Assembly (NCBI GenBank): GCA_026122915.1
Contig: JAGIXO010000005.1
Location: 1 to 37,052, forward strand
From: Candidatus Electronema nielsenii
Lineage (GTDB): Bacteria; Desulfobacterota; Desulfobulbia; Desulfobulbales; Desulfobulbaceae
Length of the DNA stretch: 37,052 nt
Direction of reading: 5' to 3'
The translations under genes were made by a program, and so were the position numbers. Below, in pieces: positions 25,867-33,193 of this stretch; the first letter of the stretch is position 1, and each line of letters opens with the position of its first letter. The notes beneath the pieces are model-generated. The model did no database searches, was not told the origin of the DNA, and saw only the letters and a program-made list of their open reading frames with translations.

Positions 25867-27693
25867 TTATTTTCCTCCAGTCGGCTCAATCTGTACTTTC
25901 ACCGTCACCCGCTCGCTGATATTGTTGAGGGAGACGGTCAGTCTGTCTGCGTTGAAATGCTTGTATTGCTTGTCATCCACCCAAACTTGGCTGATGCGGA
26001 CGGTGCCTGCGGGCAGGATGTCCGGCGCGACCCGCAGCAGGTTGTTCGGCAGCACGCCCGGCAGCGGCTTGAAATGGAGCGTCAGCGGCTTTTTGGTGAT
26101 CAGCAGATTGGTGCAAACCTGTGCTAAATAAGCCAGTTCGCAGGAATGATAACCGCTCATGGAGTGGCTGCCCTTCAGCCGCTCGTTGCCCATCAAGTAA
26201 GGGATGCCGTTAGCCAGCACGTTGAAATAGACAGCCCCGCCCTCATGATCCGGGAAGAAGGCGTTGTAGAAGGCTGAGGATTCTCTGGCGATGCGCAGAT
26301 ATTCCTCGTCACCCAGCACTCCGTGCAGAATGAGATAAGCGAGAATGCCCTGCTCCTGCTGCCACCACGCCTTGCGGTCATGAAAGCCCATGCGGTGGCA
26401 GGTTTCGCCCTCGCGCAGCTTGCGCTCCATGACATCATACCAGCCGCCGCGCTGAAGGTCACAGCCCACTTTGGGCATGACCTCAGCGATTTTCCGGGCA
26501 AACTCTTCGTATTCCTTTTTGGGCAGCTCGCCGAACATCCGCATCAGGTTCCAAGCAATTTTCAAATTGTGGCCGACCACGCCCCGGTTTTGCTGCCACA
26601 TATAGGTGGTGTCATGCGACCAGTCTTCATGAAATTTTTCCTGTACGAACGGGCTGTTGTCGTAATCAGGGAAATATTTGACGATAGTGTCAAAAGTGTA
26701 TTCCAGCATCCTGCCGTAGCGGTGATCGCCGGTGGCAAGATAGAGGTTGATCAGATAGGCCGGGGCGTGGTCGCCGACCGAATTCCAGTTCTTCTTGGCG
26801 CGGTTGGCTCCGAGCGAGGCGCTGCGCGGGTCAAGGGTGATTGGGTCAAGGTGTGAGAAATAGCCGCCTTTTTCCTTGTCCAAGAAGAAACGGTCAAACA
26901 GTTCCACCGTCTGCCGCGCATCTTCAAGAATGCGCGGATCACCGGTGACGCGGTAGGTCTGCACCGGACCAGCCAAGGCATAAATCTGTTCATAGGCAGG
27001 AATGGTATCAAAATCATCGTAGAATCCTGAAGCAAGGATTTTGGTTTCCCGTTTTCCTTGCACATCAATGCCATGATACCAGTAGGTGACACCCTCATCC
27101 ATATCAACAAAGCGCATGTGCTCACGCAGATATTCAGTCCCTTTCTCGGCGCCTTCAAGGAAACGCTCGTCGCCGGTCAGCATGTAGGCTGAGGCAAAAC
27201 CATAGACCAAGCGGGAGATGGTATCTGTCTCCTGCTTGTAGTTGTCTTGCTGCTTTTTACCATCCAGCGTGATGATCGTTCTGTAATTCTTGTAATCAAC
27301 AGGTCCGTCGCCAAACTGCGCCTTCAGATAGAAATCAGCAATAGCATGAATCTGCTTGACCCACCAATCTTGTTTTTCAAACAGATATTCATCAAGTCTT
27401 GCTCCGCTGAAAACTAAATACTGCGCCTCAATGGCATATCCGTTTGTCTCAGGATAAAAAATGCCATAGACAAAAATATGTCTTCCAGCCTCCAGCATGT
27501 CGCGCATCTGCTCGCCGCACTTCTGGCGAGGCTCGTTCAGATTATTGGCAATCCATGCGTCTGTGCTTGATGAAAATTTAACTGCATACTCACGATCATC
27601 AGAGGTCTTTAGGGTAAATATGTCGCTGCCTCTGTCAAATGAGGAGACGTATCCAGATATAGTATCTGAAAACTCAAAGTTTATCTTGTTCAT
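25867..27693 (-). CDS. AGE-family epimerase/isomerase-like protein with N-terminal extension
   Basis: The 608-residue product contains an (alpha/alpha)6-barrel of the N-acylglucosamine 2-epimerase (AGE) family over about residues 110-530. Typical landmarks are G-H-N-L-K-I-A-W-N-L-M-R and K-A-W-W-Q-Q-E-Q-G, with candidate catalytic histidines. AGE enzymes interconvert sugars at C2 (GlcNAc/ManNAc, cellobiose, aldose-ketose). About 95 N-terminal residues look like a small beta barrel (possibly OB-like), and about 60 C-terminal residues form another beta-rich segment; neither is standard for AGE. A homologue stands at the same position in the cyanobacterial icfG cluster, as I recall. It is the first gene of the 14-gene unit. 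Confidence 0.82.
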   Translation of the reverse strand: MNKINFEFSDTISGYVSSFDRGSDIFTLKTSDDREYAVKFSSSTDAWIANNLNEPRQKCGEQMRDMLEAGRHIFVYGIFYPETNGYAIEAQYLVFSGARLDEYLFEKQDWWVKQIHAIADFYLKAQFGDGPVDYKNYRTIITLDGKKQQDNYKQETDTISRLVYGFASAYMLTGDERFLEGAEKGTEYLREHMRFVDMDEGVTYWYHGIDVQGKRETKILASGFYDDFDTIPAYEQIYALAGPVQTYRVTGDPRILEDARQTVELFDRFFLDKEKGGYFSHLDPITLDPRSASLGANRAKKNWNSVGDHAPAYLINLYLATGDHRYGRMLEYTFDTIVKYFPDYDNSPFVQEKFHEDWSHDTTYMWQQNRGVVGHNLKIAWNLMRMFGELPKKEYEEFARKIAEVMPKVGCDLQRGGWYDVMERKLREGETCHRMGFHDRKAWWQQEQGILAYLILHGVLGDEEYLRIARESSAFYNAFFPDHEGGAVYFNVLANGIPYLMGNERLKGSHSMSGYHSCELAYLAQVCTNLLITKKPLTLHFKPLPGVLPNNLLRVAPDILPAGTVRISQVWVDDKQYKHFNADRLTVSLNNISERVTVKVQIEPTGGK

Positions 27694-27732
27694 GCTTTAT
27701 TGTTCGTAAAATTTTAAGTAAAAATATCTTAT

Positions 27733-27745
27733 GTCAGTTACTGAC
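27733..27745. promoter_or_regulatory. 13-base palindrome in the leader of the cluster
   Basis: GTCAGTTACTGAC is a perfect palindrome around a central T, about 40 bases upstream of the AGE-like start codon and downstream of the predicted promoter. A related octamer, GACAGTTA, occurs at 27757-27764, 24 bases from the GTCAGTTA within the palindrome. This spacing suits a protein binding one face of the DNA. An operator role is speculative. Confidence 0.3.
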
Positions 27746-27791
27746 CTCATTGTTCTGACAGTTAATCGTCACCAATACATCATAATTTGCC

Positions 27792-27820
27792 TATATATTA
27801 CGAATAATAAAAAATGTCAA
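27792..27820 (-). promoter_or_regulatory. Sigma70-type promoter of the 14-gene cluster
   Basis: On the minus strand a perfect -35 TTGACA (27820-27815) is followed after 17 bases by TATATA (27797-27792). This places the transcript start about 90 bases before the AGE-like start codon. If used, the cluster is transcribed by the housekeeping polymerase, and the partner switch need not control its own promoter. Confidence 0.6.
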
Positions 27821-28087
27821 TTTTTTTTTTTCAAAAGGAATGGGAATGATTATTATTAATACAACAAGGCTTACGCAAAAACTAAGGAGTTAAATGGAAT
27901 CTGAGTCAATAGGAGCCTAAGACCTAAAATACAATTTGTCACCTGCTTGACTGGAGTTTTGTCTATATCTTTTAGTTAGAAAAATCAACTACACACTGAC
28001 GAACTGGCAATGGTTCACCATTACCCCCTGCATGGGGCTTGACTTGGATAACAGTATCTAAAAAAAGCACTATCCGTATTTTTCATC

Positions 28088-28116
28088 TTGCCCCCGCTGC
28101 CGCCGCGTTTTATATT
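28088..28116 (+). promoter_or_regulatory. Possible promoter of the ComEA-like gene
   Basis: TTGCCC and TATATT are separated by 17 bases, about 70 bases upstream of the ATG at 28184. The -10 is good (5 of 6), the -35 is poor. It is the best candidate I see for the plus-strand gene. Confidence 0.4.
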
Positions 28117-28183
28117 AACATCCCTTGTTAAGGATGCAGTCAAATTATTCTCAAACTAACAACAATGAGGAATAATCACTATC

Positions 28184-28579
28184 ATGAAAAAGATGTGTTT
28201 TGCAGTTCTCTTTGTTCTTTTTATGACGGTAGCAGCTTATGCGGAAATTAATATCAATACTGCTACTAAAGATGAATTGAACTCATTAGCCGGGATCGGG
28301 CCGATAAAAGCTGAAGCTATCGTGAAACATCGTCAAGAAAAAGGTCCGTTCAAAAGTATTGACGAACTAAAGAACGTTTATGGTATTGGGGACAAGCTTT
28401 TGGACCGAATCAAAAGTGATATTACAGTCGGCAACGTAGACGTAGCGACAGAGGCAAAATCAACCGCTAAAGCTAATGCTACGACAGCGCAGGCGGAAGT
28501 GAAGGCACAGGAAAAATCAGCACAAGCACCAGCTACTAACAAGAAGGCAGAAAATTTACCTGTACAGCAGAAACAGTAA
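28184..28579 (+). CDS. Secreted ComEA-like helix-hairpin-helix protein
   Basis: The 131-residue precursor has a signal peptide ending near A-Y-A (about residue 20). A pair of helix-hairpin-helix motifs follows (about residues 21-80), with I-N-I-N-T-A-T-K-D-E-L and G-I-G-P-I-K-A, the standard ComEA DNA-binding unit. The last 50 residues are a low-complexity Ala/Lys/Gln tail. ComEA proteins bind incoming DNA during natural transformation; many short family members in Gram-negative bacteria are periplasmic. A GAGGAA lies about ten bases upstream. No other competence gene is in the window, so the role in uptake is an inference from the family. Confidence 0.85.
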   Translation: MKKMCFAVLFVLFMTVAAYAEININTATKDELNSLAGIGPIKAEAIVKHRQEKGPFKSIDELKNVYGIGDKLLDRIKSDITVGNVDVATEAKSTAKANATTAQAEVKAQEKSAQAPATNKKAENLPVQQKQ

Positions 28580-28585
28580 ATTGCA

Positions 28586-28616
28586 AAGCAAGGGCAGAAT
28601 CTACCTGCCCTTGCTT
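28586..28616 (+). terminator. Hairpin after the ComEA-like gene
   Basis: A 12-base perfect inverted repeat with a seven-base loop lies directly after the ComEA-like stop codon and before the convergent corA stop. The T run after it is weak on the plus strand. It may act for both directions. Confidence 0.6.
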
Positions 28617-28680
28617 GAATATCATTCCGTACATCGCTCCGCTCCAAGATCGGCAGTTCCTGCCGCCCGACCATCTTTGT

Positions 28681-29763
28681 TTAAATCCACTTTTTTCTTT
28701 TGAAATAAACAAATAGGCCAAGGCTAATAGCCAGCATGAGAGACCAGATCATGCAATAGCCATAATGCCATTTCAACTCTGGCATATATTCAAAGTTCAT
28801 TCCGTACACGCCGACAATAAAAGTCAAGGGAATGAAAATTGTAGATATAATGGTGAGCATTTTCATGATTTCATTCATGCGATTACTGATACTGGACAGA
28901 TAGGTATCGTGCATTCCGCCAAGAATATCTCTACAGGTTTCTGCCATATCAATAATTTGGATCGTATGGTCGTAGAGATCACGCCAGAAAACTTTCGTTT
29001 CTGCCTGAAGCAAAGTTGAATCACTTTTTGCAATGATGCCGACTTCTTCACGAAATGGCCATATAGCTTTGCGAAGATGCAAAATATCTCGTTTAAGTTG
29101 ATGAATTTCTCTTATGTCTTCTGGTCTTGGTTCAGCAAGTATCTGTTCGTCGATATCTTCAATGCGATCACCGATACGTTCAACGGTTAAGAAGTAATGA
29201 TCAACCACAGCATCCATGAGAGAATAGGCGAGGTAATCAGATTTCAGCAGGCGAATGCGACTTGTGGCGGCCCGAATGTGATTCCGCACCGTATCAAAAA
29301 GATCACCTTCATCCTCGATAAAGGAAATGACATAATTTTTTCCAAGAATCATGCTAACATGTTCAATAACAAGATTGTTCGCTCCATCATAGGACATCAT
29401 CTTGAGAACAATAAACAGATAATGTGAAAATTCTTCGACTTTTGGCCTCTGCGTCGTATTGACGATATCTTCCAGCGTCATCGGATGAAGATCAAAACAT
29501 TTTCCCAACAATTCAATCTGATTAATATCATGAATGCCGTTGACATTCATCCACGTTATTCCAGGTACTTTGGCAAAAACAAGACATTGATTCACCGTAG
29601 TATCACGTAATTCATTCAGCTCAGTTTCGCTATAATGGATGATATCAATGCTGGCCTTATCTTGTTTTTTTTCCCCGATAAAAAGCATTGTTCCCGGAGC
29701 CATGCCGATTTTAATGCCTGCACCGATAGGCTTTCTTTTCTTTTTCTTTATAAATCGTGACAT
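28681..29763 (-). CDS. corA: CorA-family magnesium/cobalt transporter
   Basis: The 360-residue protein has a long cytoplasmic N-terminal domain, a stalk helix and two C-terminal transmembrane helices. The signature Y-G-M-N at the end of the first helix is followed by the periplasmic loop M-P-E-L, both diagnostic of CorA. CorA pentamers admit Mg2+ (and Co2+/Ni2+) down the membrane potential. The C-terminus ends in a short K-R-K-K-W tail, as usual. It lies 66 bases after the primase-helicase-like gene. The gene is more AT-rich than that neighbour. Confidence 0.95.
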   Translation of the reverse strand: MSRFIKKKKRKPIGAGIKIGMAPGTMLFIGEKKQDKASIDIIHYSETELNELRDTTVNQCLVFAKVPGITWMNVNGIHDINQIELLGKCFDLHPMTLEDIVNTTQRPKVEEFSHYLFIVLKMMSYDGANNLVIEHVSMILGKNYVISFIEDEGDLFDTVRNHIRAATSRIRLLKSDYLAYSLMDAVVDHYFLTVERIGDRIEDIDEQILAEPRPEDIREIHQLKRDILHLRKAIWPFREEVGIIAKSDSTLLQAETKVFWRDLYDHTIQIIDMAETCRDILGGMHDTYLSSISNRMNEIMKMLTIISTIFIPLTFIVGVYGMNFEYMPELKWHYGYCMIWSLMLAISLGLFVYFKRKKWI

Positions 29764-29829
29764 TGCAAGGCCTTATTGTTTGATTCATCCTTACCTGCAT
29801 GTTAAAACACGGTCAGGATAATCAGGTTG

Positions 29830-31605
29830 TTATTTCTCGTTGAAGCCCCAGTACGGATAATCGAGCTGATACGAGGCAACTAAGCCCGGACTGTGTTCGC
29901 GGCTGGCCACTAACCAAAGATCGTTACACCGCAGCTCGGCAGGTTCTCGGTTAAACGGGTCCCACTGCGGCAGCAGCACCATTGCATTGTCGGCAGAGTA
30001 TTCGATATCACCGGAACCCTTGAAGGCACCAAGCTGCGGCTGTTGATCGTATTGGCCATCCTCGCGGCGAGTCAGCTCAGAGATGACAAGAAAAGAGGCG
30101 TTGAACAAATCACGGAGTGACTCTAACTGCCGCAGCCAAGCATCAATGCCAGTACGCCGTTCAGCAAAATCTTTAAATGGCAGTTTATGTAAGCTATCAA
30201 TCACCACCATGATGCAATCGGCATTGGTCTGATGACGGAGAAAATCGATGTGGCTGCGCATGAGTTCTGGACTTAATTTGCGGTCTGTGACCACCCAGAA
30301 CCAAGGCAGAAGCCGCTGAAGTTCTACCTTACCCGCCTGTAACCTCGCACGTTCCTCTTCGTTCAGTTCGCCAATTTTGATTTGCTCGACAGACAGTCTG
30401 CTCAGACGACAGAGAATGCGTTGATAAATTTTCTGTCTGCCGTTCTCAAAATCATAATAAATCACTGGAATTTTGCGCCGGGCCATCTCGCTGGCAATCT
30501 GGATGAAAAAGCAAGACTTACCCGCCTTAGGCAAGCCACCCATGATGTTGATTCCGTGCATTCCTCCCAATGCCGTATCTAATTTGGCAAAACCGGAGCG
30601 CATGGCCGCATGGCTTTCGCCGCTTTCTAACTTGAGCTGCTCCTCAAATTGGAGAAATTCCCGTTCTGGCGAGCTGAAAGGCGAAAAGGACTTTGCTTCA
30701 CGGATCAAGCGAAAGACCGCCTTCTGGAAATCGTTGCCCAGCTCGGCGGCCATTTTAGTCAGGCAATACTGCTTAGGCGCGGAATCCGGCCAGCGGATCA
30801 TTCTGACTTTGAAGCCTAATCGTCCGGCAAAATCCCGCGCTGCGGTTTCTGATTCTGGATTCTTGCTAACACAAACGAAGAGCGTTTTAATCCAAGCCAA
30901 TCGCTCTGCTTCCAAATTGACAAAATCCGCTGCTGATACCAAAGCGATACTGGGTAGGCCGAGCTGTTTCAACGTGAGTAAGTTATCTTCTCCCTCGACG
31001 ACGATCAAACTGCCATTTTCGCAGCGCATGATCTCTTGGAGATTGAAAATACGAAAGCTGGGCGCGGAAAATTCCTCGTTACCGTGCCAAAATGTATCGT
31101 CTGGCTGATAAGGATGGACACAGTGGGCGGCGTAGCAGTTACCGTCTTCTTGGAAATAGGGATAGACCAAGTAGCGGCCATTGAAGCCAATTCGCATTTC
31201 TTCCAGCACCGCCTTAGAAATGCCCATCGCGGCAAAGCGGATGATTAAATCAGCAGTCAGCTTTTCATGAAAGCTGATAATTTCACTGTTGATGTTTTTA
31301 GTCGGATAATTGATCTTGGCGGTAGCGTAGTCGCGATCTGGGTCGACACCGGGCGCGAGACTCAGGCTGAGGCGAGACTGTCGAGCGAAATGGAGAGGAA
31401 AGCCGCCGGGTGTGCAGCGGTGCAAACACCGGTAATAGCCATAAAAATGACTTTCTGGGTTGGCGAATACCACCAGCAGCCGTTTCACGCCGCCCTTGCC
31501 TTGCTCGTGACAGAAAGGACATTCCGCCATCAGGAAGCTATTTTTTAGCACTGCGCCGGGCAGATGCATGCTGTAGAAGGCAAGAATGGGATCAATGCGG
31601 CTCAT
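29830..31605 (-). CDS. Primase-helicase-like protein with degenerate Toprim
   Basis: The 591-residue product has the order of phage T7 gp4/Twinkle-type proteins. A zinc-finger-like start has cysteines at 29, 32, 60 and 64. A Toprim-like middle contains V-V-E-G-E-D-N near residue 205. A RecA/DnaB-type helicase domain has Walker A G-G-L-P-K-A-G-K-S near residue 355 and Walker B V-V-I-D-S-L-H near residue 467. The second Toprim motif, normally D-x-D, reads V-S-K-N here, so primer synthesis may be lost. No phage structural or integration genes lie nearby; the neighbours look like housekeeping genes. It could be a domesticated phage or plasmid replication protein. Confidence 0.75.
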   Translation of the reverse strand: MSRIDPILAFYSMHLPGAVLKNSFLMAECPFCHEQGKGGVKRLLVVFANPESHFYGYYRCLHRCTPGGFPLHFARQSRLSLSLAPGVDPDRDYATAKINYPTKNINSEIISFHEKLTADLIIRFAAMGISKAVLEEMRIGFNGRYLVYPYFQEDGNCYAAHCVHPYQPDDTFWHGNEEFSAPSFRIFNLQEIMRCENGSLIVVEGEDNLLTLKQLGLPSIALVSAADFVNLEAERLAWIKTLFVCVSKNPESETAARDFAGRLGFKVRMIRWPDSAPKQYCLTKMAAELGNDFQKAVFRLIREAKSFSPFSSPEREFLQFEEQLKLESGESHAAMRSGFAKLDTALGGMHGINIMGGLPKAGKSCFFIQIASEMARRKIPVIYYDFENGRQKIYQRILCRLSRLSVEQIKIGELNEEERARLQAGKVELQRLLPWFWVVTDRKLSPELMRSHIDFLRHQTNADCIMVVIDSLHKLPFKDFAERRTGIDAWLRQLESLRDLFNASFLVISELTRREDGQYDQQPQLGAFKGSGDIEYSADNAMVLLPQWDPFNREPAELRCNDLWLVASREHSPGLVASYQLDYPYWGFNEK

Positions 31606-31623
31606 ACAGCTCCTCAGCGACAG

Positions 31624-32520
31624 TCAGACTTTTCGGAGAAGATGGTTCAGGGTAGTCGCTAAATCTGGCTCGCGGAAGACGTAGCCTGATGCAAGTAGCC
31701 TGCTTGGTGTTACCTTTGTGCTCGCGAACAGCAACTCGCGGCCCATTTCGCCCAAAAGCAGTTCAAGTAGAAAGCGGGGCGCGGGTAAAAGAGCCGGGCG
31801 GCAAAGCACCTTGCTCAAGGCTTTGGTGAATTCTCGATTCGTAGCTGGGCAAGGAGAAACCGCGTTGACCGGGCCGTGTAGTTCCTCATGCTGAAGGATA
31901 TGTTTGATGATATGCGGGATTTCATCACGACTAATCCAGCTCATCCACTGTTTGCCGCTGCCCATTACTCCGCCTAAACCCAGCTTGAAAGGTGGCAACA
32001 TTTTTGCCAAGGCTCCGCCTTCTGTGCTGAGAACAATGCCAAAGCGGAGGTTGACCACTCGAATGCCCGCAGCTCTCGCAGGCTGCGCTGCTGCTTCCCA
32101 CTCCTGAGCCACGTGGGCGAGAAAGCCTGTGCCAATGCTGCTGGCCTCGGTCAGTTCTTCGTCGCCACGGTCGCCATAGATACCCACTGCCGAGGCGGAG
32201 ATAATCACTTTGGGCTTATAATCAGCCTGAGCAAAAAACTGAGCAAGCAGCCGGGTACTGTCAACGCGGCTTTGCCGGATGCGCTCCTTGCGGGCCACAG
32301 TCCAGCGGTTATCCGCGATGTTCTCCCCAGCCAGATTAATCACTGCGTCAACCTGTTTGTCCGGCCCCAGCTCAATGATTTGCCGGTCTATATCCCCCCA
32401 GAACGGCGCGGTGTGCGTAGTGTCACGGCGCAGGGCAAGCACCTGATGGTCTTGGATAGACAAGGACTGCATCAATGCCCGGCCCACCAAGCCAGATGCG
32501 CCGGAGATGAGGATGTTCAT
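31624..32520 (-). CDS. TIGR01777 family SDR epimerase-like protein (YfcH-like)
   Basis: The 298-residue protein is an extended short-chain dehydrogenase-like protein. The NAD(P)-binding loop is I-S-G-A-S-G-L-V-G-R at the N-terminus. I-N-L-A-G-E-N-I-A and S-A-S-A-V-G-I-Y-G-D are the family hallmarks, and Y-G-D supplies the catalytic Tyr region. The C-terminal part has P-x-P-x-F-L-L-E-L-L-L-G-E-M as in the DUF1731 extension. The function of the family is not established. It sits 18 bases upstream of the primase-helicase-like gene in the same direction. Confidence 0.92.
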   Translation of the reverse strand: MNILISGASGLVGRALMQSLSIQDHQVLALRRDTTHTAPFWGDIDRQIIELGPDKQVDAVINLAGENIADNRWTVARKERIRQSRVDSTRLLAQFFAQADYKPKVIISASAVGIYGDRGDEELTEASSIGTGFLAHVAQEWEAAAQPARAAGIRVVNLRFGIVLSTEGGALAKMLPPFKLGLGGVMGSGKQWMSWISRDEIPHIIKHILQHEELHGPVNAVSPCPATNREFTKALSKVLCRPALLPAPRFLLELLLGEMGRELLFASTKVTPSRLLASGYVFREPDLATTLNHLLRKV

Positions 32521-32541
32521 GACTAATCTCCCCGCCTGTGG

Positions 32542-33156
32542 TCAGCAGCAACCTTCATTTTCTTGCGTTGCTCGTCGAGTCAGTACGTCTAATGCTCCGA
32601 AAAGCCTTGGGAGATTGTCGATGGTGAAGTTCTCTGGCTCCTTCGTGAAGACATCAGCCCGCAGTCGGCCAAATTGCCACAGATTGGCATCGGTCACAAT
32701 GCCGTACACCGGCCTGTGTGGGCTGTTGTTGATCTTCTGTGCTGCTACCATTTCAGCCATACATTGGCCCCAGCCCTGCTCAAAATCATTCTTCTTCGCC
32801 TCAACCACCATGACAATAGGTGTTTCCAAGACCGTCTTACCAAGATTAGACTTCTTCGAGAAGATATAATCCGGGGTTCCAGAAAGCATGGCATCAAAGG
32901 CAATGCTCTTCTGTATCCAGAAAGAGCAACTGCCATAATGGTGCTTGTACACCTCTCGGAGCAAGGGAGAGATAATGGTTTCACTGCGGGCGGCTTCAGA
33001 CGAGAAGATGTCAATGTTCTTTCGATTAAAGGCAAAATCATCCAAGAAACTTTGCGGCGGCGGTAGTTCGATTGCGGCAATGAACACCTCCTCTTCATAG
33101 CGAATTGCGTAACGCTTCTGAACTTCGGCTATGCTTTTAAAGTCACTGAATGACAT
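32542..33156 (-). CDS. Orphan PD-(D/E)XK nuclease-like protein
   Basis: The 204-residue product contains G-T-P-D-Y-I-F-S-K and, about 20 residues later, V-M-V-V-E-A-K-K-N-D. Together these give the D...E-x-K core of the PD-(D/E)XK nuclease fold. The N-terminal half is helical. Similar small proteins are common in cyanobacteria and some Proteobacteria with no known role; they can be restriction-like or domesticated. No methyltransferase or other restriction-modification partner is adjacent, so an ordinary restriction role is not supported. Confidence 0.72.
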   Translation of the reverse strand: MSFSDFKSIAEVQKRYAIRYEEEVFIAAIELPPPQSFLDDFAFNRKNIDIFSSEAARSETIISPLLREVYKHHYGSCSFWIQKSIAFDAMLSGTPDYIFSKKSNLGKTVLETPIVMVVEAKKNDFEQGWGQCMAEMVAAQKINNSPHRPVYGIVTDANLWQFGRLRADVFTKEPENFTIDNLPRLFGALDVLTRRATQENEGCC

Positions 33157-33193
33157 GATCTAACCTATGTTATTTTTTAATCGAACAATTGCC

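Larger units (their letters stand above)
27694..28183. other. 490-base AT-rich divergent intergenic region
   Basis: This region separates the divergently transcribed AGE-like and ComEA-like genes. It holds the promoter and palindrome listed separately, an 11-base T run at 27821-27831, and a GC-rich stretch around 28090-28107. A short ATG frame of eight codons after AAGGAG near 27893 is not convincing as a gene. I see no RNA gene or mobile element end that I can support. Confidence 0.5.

Noticed and set aside
24944..26131. A 395-codon plus-strand frame over the start of glgX and the first STAS gene
   Set aside because: It is antisense to several well-supported, tightly packed genes and has no recognisable motif or ribosome-binding site.
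28009..28037. Short inverted repeats (AATGG/CCATT and CCCC/GGGG) in the divergent intergenic region
   Set aside because: The arms are only four to five bases and are not placed at a promoter. I see no conserved riboswitch features.
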